From JAFARZ01 sp036490795 (GTDB lineage Bacteria > Actinomycetota > Actinomycetes > Streptosporangiales > Streptosporangiaceae), in assembly GCA_036490795.1 (NCBI GenBank), contig DASXDG010000076.1:1-26409 (forward strand): a stretch of DNA of 26,409 bases, written 5' to 3'. Under the pieces are notes generated by a model that did not search any database, had not been told where the DNA came from, and saw only the letters and a list, made by a program, of their open reading frames with translations. Made by a program: the position numbers and the translations under genes. Of this stretch, positions 21,130 through 26,409 are shown piece after piece (the first letter of the stretch is position 1; each line of letters begins with the position of its first letter).

Positions 21130-22284
21130 TCATTGGGCCGCATTGGCACCAGAGCGCGCGGCCAGGTTGGCCGCCACCTCCGCTTCCCATTCGGCGACCG
21201 GCCTGGTGGTGTCGATCTCGAACTCGTACCGCGCCACCATGTCCGGCTGGATGTCGCCGGTGTCGCAGTAGAACTGGTCGTACCAGCGCCGCAACTGGTA
21301 AACCGGTCCGTCCTCGGCGCACAGCAGCGGGTTGTCCACCTTGGCCTTGTGCAGCCAGATCTCCACGTCCTGCTTGAAGCCCAGGCCGACGAAGTCCGCG
21401 AACTTGGCCGACAACGCGGCGGCGTGCTTGTCGGTCAGCCCGGCCGGCTTCTTCACGATCGCGCCCCACTGCAGCATGAACGAGTTCGGCGTCACCGGAT
21501 AGTGGCAGTTGATCAGCACGCTCTCGATCGTCATCCCGTGGTAGTCGTTCCACAACTTGTCGATCATGTACGACGGGCCGAAGTACGACGCCTCCGACTT
21601 CAGCGTGACCTCGACGCCGTCGCCAGCGGAGTAGTTCGACGTACCGTCGACATCCGGCCGGGACCTGGTGGTCAGGTACTGGGTGGCGACGTGGCCCTCA
21701 AAGACGTTCTTGAAGTAGGTGGGGAACGCGAAGTGGACGTAAAAGAAATGCGCCATGTCCACGACGTTGTCCATGATCTCCCGGCAGTTCGCGCCATCGA
21801 CCAGGATCGAGTCCCAGGTCCACGACGTCCACTCGTCCGAGTAGGCGCCGGGGATCTCCGGGATCCTCACCTGCTCGGTGGGTGCCGACCCCTCCGGGTC
21901 GTTCCACACGAACAACTGCCCGTTGCGCTCGAGGACCGGCCAGGACCGGGTCCGCGCCGTCGGCGGCACCCGCCGCGCATAGGGGATCTTCGCGCAGCGT
22001 CCGTCCCCGCCCCAGCGCCAGTCGTGGAACGGGCACGCGACCTGGTCGCCCTTGACCGTGCCCATGCTCAGGTCACCGCCCATGTGCCGGCAGTACGCGT
22101 CCAGGACGTGCAGGGCGCCGGATGAGTCGGCGAACACCACAAGTTTGGTGCCGAAGGCCGAGACGGCCCGCGGCTTGCCATCGGCGGTGCGGTACTGCGA
22201 GGCCAGGCCCAGGCAGTGCCAGCCGCGCGCGAACCTGGACGACGGCGCACTGGCCTCAATCAAACGAACACGATCCATACCCAT
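21130..22284 (-). CDS. kshA: 3-ketosteroid 9-alpha-hydroxylase oxygenase (KshA)
   Basis: A 384-residue Rieske non-haem iron oxygenase that hydroxylates C9 of 3-ketosteroids, causing ring-B opening in delta-1 compounds. Rieske ligands are C65, H67, C84 and H87 (YCRHMGGD; ACPFHDW). The mononuclear iron site is His179 and His184 (NVVDMAHFFYVH) with an Asp in FKQDVEIW; Asp176 is the bridge between centres. ILINCHYPV-type and GPVYQLRRWYDQFYCD segments are typical. ATG 22284 abuts a 22-bp palindromic operator with no room for a Shine-Dalgarno, so the message is probably leaderless; ATG 22278 is an alternative. It reads into the small Cys protein and kshB. Confidence 0.95.
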   Translation of the reverse strand: MGMDRVRLIEASAPSSRFARGWHCLGLASQYRTADGKPRAVSAFGTKLVVFADSSGALHVLDAYCRHMGGDLSMGTVKGDQVACPFHDWRWGGDGRCAKIPYARRVPPTARTRSWPVLERNGQLFVWNDPEGSAPTEQVRIPEIPGAYSDEWTSWTWDSILVDGANCREIMDNVVDMAHFFYVHFAFPTYFKNVFEGHVATQYLTTRSRPDVDGTSNYSAGDGVEVTLKSEASYFGPSYMIDKLWNDYHGMTIESVLINCHYPVTPNSFMLQWGAIVKKPAGLTDKHAAALSAKFADFVGLGFKQDVEIWLHKAKVDNPLLCAEDGPVYQLRRWYDQFYCDTGDIQPDMVARYEFEIDTTRPVAEWEAEVAANLAARSGANAAQ

Positions 22285-22306
22285 AGACTAGAACATGTTC
22301 TAGTCT
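22285..22306. promoter_or_regulatory. KstR operator shared by kshA and hsaA
   Basis: The core TAGAACATGTTCTA (22289-22302) is a perfect palindrome, and symmetry extends 4 bp on each side to 22 bp. It fills most of the 29 nt between the divergent start codons of kshA (22284) and hsaA (22314). This is the strongest KstR site in the window, and one repressor should silence both operons. Confidence 0.92.
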
Positions 22307-22313
22307 TGACGCC

Positions 22314-23510
22314 ATGAGCGACATTCCAGACCAGGTGACCGCCAGTGCGAAAGTGTTGGACGCGGTCACCGACCTGCTGCCGGCCTTGCGTCAGCGGGCC
22401 CAGGAGACCGAGGACGCGCGACGCATCCCGGCGGAGTCCATCGCGGCCCTCACCGAGACCGGGTTCTTCCGGTTGCTCCAGCCTGCCAGGTTCGGCGGCC
22501 TGGAAGCCGACCCGGTCACGTTCTATACCGCGGTCCGTCGCATCGCCAGTGCCTGCGGTTCCACCGGCTGGGTGTCTTCGGTCGTCGGCGTGCACCCGTG
22601 GCAGCTCGCCTTGTTCCCGGCGCAGGCGCAGGAAGACGTGTGGAGTGCCGACCCCGCGACCAGGATGTCCTCCTCGTACGCGCCCACCGGCAAGGCCGTC
22701 GAGACCGAGGGCGGTTACCGGCTGAACGGCAGGTGGAGCTTCTCCTCAGGCTGTGATCACGCCACCTGGGTCCTGCTCGGCGGCATCGTCACCAACGACG
22801 AGGGACAGCCCACCGACTTCTGCACGTTCCTGGTACCTCGCGCCGATTACGTCATCGACGACGTGTGGGACACGGTCGGCCTGCGCGGCACCGGCAGCAA
22901 CGACGTCGTCGTGCAGGACGCGTTCGTGCCCAGGTACCGGGCGCTCAGCTTCACTGACGTGTCCCGGTGCCGGTGCCCAGGCCAGGAGGTCAACACCGGC
23001 CCGCTGTACAAGATCCCGTTCGGGTCGGTGTTCTCCTACGCGATCACCACGCCGATCATCGGCATGGCCACCGGCGCCTACGAGGCCTACGTCGTCACCC
23101 AGCGGGAGCGGGTACGCGCGTCCTACATCGGCCAGAAGGCCAGGGAAGACCCGTACGGCCAGGTCCGGGTGGCCGAGGCCGGCGCGCTGATCGACAACGC
23201 CTGGCTGGCGCTCGAGCGCGACATCAACGAGGTGACATCGCTGGCCAGAACCGGCGAGAAGATCCCGATCCCGCTCCGGCTGCGGGTCCGGCGCGACCAG
23301 GTGCTCGGCACCGCCCAGTCGATCCGCGCCGTGGACCTGCTGTTCGAGAACTCCGGTGGCCGCGCGCTGAAGGTGGGCACGCCCATCCAGCGGTTCTGGC
23401 GTGACGCGCACGCGGGCCGCGTGCACGCGATCAACGACCCGGAACGCGCCCTGTCCATGTACGGTCGCGGCGAGTTCGGCGTCGAAGGCCAGATGGACGC
23501 GATGCTGTGA
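22314..23510 (+). CDS. hsaA: 3-HSA hydroxylase, oxygenase component (HsaA)
   Basis: A 398-residue flavin-dependent monooxygenase of the acyl-CoA-dehydrogenase fold (group D). With the HsaB reductase it hydroxylates 3-HSA to the catechol 3,4-DHSA. It shows ETGFFRLLQPARFGGLE near the start, ACGSTGWVSSVVGVHPWQLALF, then GRWSFSSGCDHATWVLLGG, and ends in RFWRDAHAGRVHAINDPERAL. Length is close to the 394 residues of the M. tuberculosis protein. It opens the hsaA-hsaD-hsaC-hsaB operon, in the same order as in M. tuberculosis. ATG 22314 is only 7 nt from the operator edge and lacks a clear Shine-Dalgarno, so a very short leader is likely. Confidence 0.95.
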   Translation: MSDIPDQVTASAKVLDAVTDLLPALRQRAQETEDARRIPAESIAALTETGFFRLLQPARFGGLEADPVTFYTAVRRIASACGSTGWVSSVVGVHPWQLALFPAQAQEDVWSADPATRMSSSYAPTGKAVETEGGYRLNGRWSFSSGCDHATWVLLGGIVTNDEGQPTDFCTFLVPRADYVIDDVWDTVGLRGTGSNDVVVQDAFVPRYRALSFTDVSRCRCPGQEVNTGPLYKIPFGSVFSYAITTPIIGMATGAYEAYVVTQRERVRASYIGQKAREDPYGQVRVAEAGALIDNAWLALERDINEVTSLARTGEKIPIPLRLRVRRDQVLGTAQSIRAVDLLFENSGGRALKVGTPIQRFWRDAHAGRVHAINDPERALSMYGRGEFGVEGQMDAML

Positions 23511-23526
23511 TCACTGGGAAACAACT

Positions 23527-24336
23527 ATGAAGCTGCATTACGAAGAAGCGGGCTCGGGCGATCAGACGGTCGTCATGCTGCACGGGGGCGGGCCCGGCGC
23601 CTCGGGCATGTCGAACTTCGGTCGCAACCTGCCGGTGTTCGCCGAGCGCTTCCGCGTGCTTGTGGTCGACCAGCCGGGGTTCGGCAAGTCGGACAAGCCG
23701 CCGGTCAAGGGCAACTACTTCACGTTCGCCGCCGACGCGCTCGCCGCTCTGCTCGATCAGTTGGGCATCGGCAAGGTCCATCTGGTGGGGAACTCGCTGG
23801 GCGGAGGAACCACTGTTCGTTTTGCTGTTAATTATCCAGAACAAGCAGACCGGCTTGTCCTGATGGGGCCGGGAGGCCTATCGCTGAACGTGTTCGCTGC
23901 TGACCCCACCGAGGGAGTGAAGCGTCTCGCCGAGTTCGCGGCGCCGCCGGGTCCGAGCCGGGAGAAGATGGAGGCGTTCATCCGCACGATGATCTTCGAC
24001 CAGCGGCTGGTCACCGACGAGCTGATCGACGAGCGGTTCGCGTCCGCGTCCGACCCGGAGCAACTGGCCGCGATGGCGTCGATGGGTGCTAGCTTTTTCG
24101 ACCCGGAGTGCTTCGAGGACGGCATGCTATGGCGCGAGGCGCACCGGCTGCGCAACCGGGTGCTGCTGATCTGGGGCCGTGAGGACCGGGTCAACCCGCT
24201 GGACGGCGCCCTGGTCGCGCTGAAGCTGATCCGCCGCGCGCGACTGCACGTCTTCGGCGGCTGCGGGCACTGGGCACAGCTGGAGAAATTCGACGAGTTC
24301 AACCGCCTGGCGATCGCGTTCCTGGAGGGTTCATGA
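23527..24336 (+). CDS. hsaD: 4,9-DSHA hydrolase (HsaD)
   Basis: A 269-residue alpha/beta hydrolase that cleaves the meta-cleavage product 4,9-DSHA into 2-hydroxyhexa-2,4-dienoate and DOHNAA. The triad is Ser90 (GNSLGGGT), Asp220 (GREDRVNP) and His248 (GGCGHWAQ); the oxyanion loop is LHGGGPGASG. It is about 22 residues shorter at the N-terminus than the M. tuberculosis enzyme because ATG 23527 is the first start after hsaA; the conserved KLHY..AG begins at residue 2, so the core is complete. Codons around 23810-23850 are unusually AT-rich compared with the neighbours. It lies 16 nt after hsaA and overlaps hsaC by 4 nt (ATGA). Confidence 0.95.
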   Translation: MKLHYEEAGSGDQTVVMLHGGGPGASGMSNFGRNLPVFAERFRVLVVDQPGFGKSDKPPVKGNYFTFAADALAALLDQLGIGKVHLVGNSLGGGTTVRFAVNYPEQADRLVLMGPGGLSLNVFAADPTEGVKRLAEFAAPPGPSREKMEAFIRTMIFDQRLVTDELIDERFASASDPEQLAAMASMGASFFDPECFEDGMLWREAHRLRNRVLLIWGREDRVNPLDGALVALKLIRRARLHVFGGCGHWAQLEKFDEFNRLAIAFLEGS

Positions 24337-25250
24337 TTTCCCCGGCCTTGATTAGCTCACTGGGCTACCTGCGGATCGAGTCCGCCGACGCCGCCGCCTG
24401 GCGCGAGTTCGGCGTCCGCGTGCTCGGCATGGTCGAGGGGCGCGGACCCGAGGCCGAGGCCGTCTACCTGCGGATGGACGACTTCCCTGCCCGGCTGGTG
24501 ATCGTGCCGGGTTCGGCGGAACGCCTGCTCGCCTCCGGCTGGGAAGTCCGGGACCCTGTCGCGCTGGCCGCTGTGGCTCGGGCGCTGTCCGACGCCGGCG
24601 TTCCGTTCAAGCAGGGCACCGCCGACGAACTGGCCACCCGGCGGGTGTCGGACATGCTGTCCCTGGACGACCCGGCGGGCAACAAGCTGGAGATCTTCTG
24701 CAACGCCGCGCTCGAGCACCGGCCCGCGGTCAGCGGCTTCGGCAACCGCTTCGTCACCGGCACGATGGGCATGGGCCACGTCGTGCTGCCCGTTCCGCCC
24801 GATTCCACGGCGGCCTATGACTTCTATACCGAGGTGCTCGGGTTCCGGTTGCGGGACTCGATGCGGATGCCCGCGGAGTTCTTCGGCAGGCCGGCCGGAT
24901 CGCCGCCGGTGTGGTTCCGGTTCCTCGGCTGCAACGCGAGGCATCACTCGCTGGCCCTGGTGCCGATGCCTTCTGAACAGGGGATCGTGCACCTGATGAC
25001 CGAGGTGGCCGCGCTTGACGACGTGGGCCGTTGCATGGAGCGGTGCGCCAAGCGCGGTGCGCCGGTATCGGCCACGCTCGGCCGGCACGCGAACGACCTG
25101 ATGGTCTCGTTCTACGTGAAGACGCCCGGTGGTTTCGACATCGAGTACGGATATGACGGCCTGATGGTGGAGGACGCGACGTGGGTGGCCAGGGAGACCA
25201 CCGCGATCAGCCTGTGGGGCCATCAGTTCGTCGATCCATCTGGGCACTAA
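24333..25250 (+). CDS. hsaC: 3,4-DHSA extradiol dioxygenase (HsaC)
   Basis: A 305-residue two-module type I extradiol dioxygenase that opens the catechol ring of 3,4-DHSA at the meta position. Fe(II) ligands are His149 (MGMGHVVLP), His205 (NARHHSLAL, second His) and Glu271 (GGFDIEYG). The N-terminal module opens SLGYLRIESAD and ends in GNKLEIFCNA. Length agrees with about 300 residues for M. tuberculosis HsaC. The start overlaps the hsaD stop (ATGA). Confidence 0.95.
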   Translation: MISPALISSLGYLRIESADAAAWREFGVRVLGMVEGRGPEAEAVYLRMDDFPARLVIVPGSAERLLASGWEVRDPVALAAVARALSDAGVPFKQGTADELATRRVSDMLSLDDPAGNKLEIFCNAALEHRPAVSGFGNRFVTGTMGMGHVVLPVPPDSTAAYDFYTEVLGFRLRDSMRMPAEFFGRPAGSPPVWFRFLGCNARHHSLALVPMPSEQGIVHLMTEVAALDDVGRCMERCAKRGAPVSATLGRHANDLMVSFYVKTPGGFDIEYGYDGLMVEDATWVARETTAISLWGHQFVDPSGH

Positions 25251-25277
25251 TTCCACATGGTGAGGGGGCGCTTCCCC

Positions 25278-25904
25278 ATGACGGCAGCGCGGTGGCAGTC
25301 TGATCCCATGAGCGTGTCTCCCGACGCAGCCCGCCCGGACGGGCAAGGCCGGTCACCCGCGGGTACCGGGCTGTCCGCTGCCAAGTTCCGCCAGGTGCTC
25401 GGTCACTTCGGTACCGGTGTGACCGTGATCACTACGCTGGACGACGATGGCCCGTCGGGTTTCGCCTGCCAGGCGTTCGCCGCGCTGTCGCTGGAACCGC
25501 CGCTGGTCCTGTTCTGCCCCGGCCGGACATCCGCGACGTGGCAGCGCATCGCCAGATCCGGCCATTTCTGCGCAAATATCCTGTCCTCCTCCCAGCGGGA
25601 ACTGGCGCGAGGCTTCGGAGCCAGCGGCGGTGACAAGTTCGCCGGCGTGCCGTGGACGCTGTCCGCCTCGGGCGCCCCGGTCCTGGACGGCGTGCTCACC
25701 TGGGCCGCCTGCACGGTCTGCGATGTGCACGAGGCGGGCGATCACTACGTGGTGATCGGCAGCGTCACCGAGCTAGGTCCCTGCCGGGGCGGCGAGCCGC
25801 TGCTGTTCTACCGGGGCCGGTACGGCACGCCGGGCCCCGCCGAAGGACCGCCCGAGATCGTCGACACCCTCCTGTCCTGGCCCCGCCACGCCGACTGGAT
25901 CTGA
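25278..25904 (+). CDS. hsaB: Flavin reductase component of the 3-HSA hydroxylase (HsaB)
   Basis: A flavin reductase supplying reduced FMN/FAD to HsaA. The core reads KFRQVLGHFGTGVTVITTLD, GFACQAFAALSLEPPLVLFC, then GHFCANIL and GDHYVVIGSV, ending with LLFYRGRYG, all as in HsaB of M. tuberculosis (187 residues). Of the possible starts, ATG 25278 (208 residues) has GAGGGGG 9 nt upstream and is chosen; ATG 25257 and ATG 25308 are alternatives. The extra 20-30 N-terminal residues before the core are low-complexity and specific to this sequence. It is the last gene of the hsa operon, 27 nt after hsaC. Confidence 0.92.
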   Translation: MTAARWQSDPMSVSPDAARPDGQGRSPAGTGLSAAKFRQVLGHFGTGVTVITTLDDDGPSGFACQAFAALSLEPPLVLFCPGRTSATWQRIARSGHFCANILSSSQRELARGFGASGGDKFAGVPWTLSASGAPVLDGVLTWAACTVCDVHEAGDHYVVIGSVTELGPCRGGEPLLFYRGRYGTPGPAEGPPEIVDTLLSWPRHADWI

Positions 25905-26041
25905 CCCCGGGCTGCGGGCGGGCGGCGGCCGGTGGCTGGGGCGCGGCCGGCGGCCGCGTTGCGGGCGGCGTGCGCTGGCCGGAGGCCGCGCAAAGGTGCC
26001 TTTCGCGGCAATTGGTGCACCTGGAGGCCGTGCCGACGATT

Positions 26042-26057
26042 GGCGTGTGCGCCTTTT
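26042..26057 (+). terminator. Weak terminator after the hsa operon
   Basis: GGCG-TGTG-CGCC followed by TTTT lies 138 nt after hsaB. The stem is only 4 bp. The rest of 25905-26096 is GC-rich sequence in which I see no gene. Confidence 0.35.
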
Positions 26058-26097
26058 AAGGTTATTGCCCGAAATGCACATCGGCCGCGATCGTATT

Positions 26098-26179
26098 AAC
26101 GTGGCGCTTTACCCCTTTGTGGAGGGTTGACCCTCGTATACGGGGGTTAATCCTCCACAAAGGGAAAATCTGACACGTT
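26098..26179. repeat. 82-bp palindromic repeat, copy 2
   Basis: Centred between 26138 and 26139. The inner arms 26113-26138 and 26139-26164 pair over all 26 positions (three G-T), and outer TAACGTG/CACGTTA arms (26097-26103/26174-26180) are in the same register, with a mostly unpaired stretch between. Length, edges and centre motif match the element at 570-651. It is intergenic. Confidence 0.85.
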
Positions 26180-26240
26180 ATTTCGACCGGTGCGGGCGCG
26201 CTGATTCCGGGTCGCGCCGAAGGGCTGGTCCGGCCGCTTA

Positions 26241-26334
26241 GCGGGCAGGTTCCGGCAGCGTAACGCGGCAAGGTTCTGGCGGCGTAACGAAGCAGGTTCC
26301 GGTGGCGCGCCGCGGGGACCTCGCGTCCCCGCGG
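26241..26334 (+). repeat. 24-bp tandem repeat with adjacent hairpin
   Basis: Units at 26241-26264, 26265-26288 and a shortened third at 26289-26310 share AGGTTC(C/T)GG(C/T)(A/G)GCG(TAAC). A 10-bp stem (26310-26319 with 26325-26334, loop CTCGC) follows directly. No T-run. No gene is supported from 25905 to the window end. Confidence 0.7.
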
Positions 26335-26409
26335 GGACGCCGTCGCCTCGAGGGCAATTCCGGCAAACGCACCAATAAATGCGGACATATTCCCTGAATT
26401 AATAACGGT

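Noticed and set aside
1..26409. tRNA, rRNA, CRISPR arrays or insertion-sequence transposases
   Set aside because: I looked for them on both strands and saw no cloverleaf, regular spacer array or transposase motif.

Overview
The window is high-GC DNA (GC-rich third positions, many GTG starts, tightly overlapping genes) from an actinomycete. Most of it is a steroid (cholesterol-type) catabolic locus. The proteins resemble the Mycobacterium tuberculosis/Rhodococcus set in catalytic residues and largely in gene order, but the insertions and the rest of the content suggest a non-mycobacterial actinomycete. I cannot name the genus.

Layout. 1-421: end of an Ala/Glu-rich protein with a terminator. 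422-1016: non-coding, with an 82-bp palindromic repeat and G-rich repeats. 1017-1571: a GNAT acetyltransferase. 1811-2410 (-): KstR-type TetR repressor, divergent from a FadE34-like acyl-CoA dehydrogenase (2520-4280). 4305-8896: an igr-type side-chain operon, chsE1-chsE2-chsH-ltp2, in which ChsH2 and ChsH1 form one polypeptide. 9055-11295: a large LuxR-type ATPase regulator. 11336-11911: remnants of a tetR gene and a phosphotransferase gene. 11997-12119: a 40-residue ORF. 12114-13793 (-): KstD. 13822-17597: an ECF sigma factor/anti-sigma pair of SigK/RskA type, and a convergent operon (Tat-exported small protein, DUF4331 protein, small beta-rich protein); both units begin with the same kind of promoter. 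17678-19856: alcohol dehydrogenase remnant, NUDIX hydrolase, PspA, VOC protein. 19853-22284 (-): kshA, a small Cys-containing protein, kshB. 22314-25904: hsaA-hsaD-hsaC-hsaB. 25905-26409: non-coding, with a second 82-bp palindromic repeat, a 24-bp tandem repeat and a hairpin.

How the genes fit together (family knowledge). FadE34, ChsE1/ChsE2, ChsH and Ltp2 shorten the sterol side chain. KstD and KshAB open ring B through delta-1 dehydrogenation and 9-alpha hydroxylation. HsaAB hydroxylates the resulting secosteroid, HsaC cleaves the catechol ring and HsaD hydrolyses the product. KstR would repress the set. I see KstR-like palindromes (TAGAAC-NN-GTTCTA type) before fadE34, kstD and between kshA and hsaA, a weaker one inside the start of kstR, and an orphan between convergent genes at 1703.

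Most notable observations: the ChsH2-ChsH1 fusion and the 18-bp-arm palindrome in its linker; two matching SigK-like promoters placed so that both messages should be leaderless; the small protein translationally coupled to kshB; and two related 82-bp palindromes at either end of the window. All alignments and counts were made by eye and from memory of the families.
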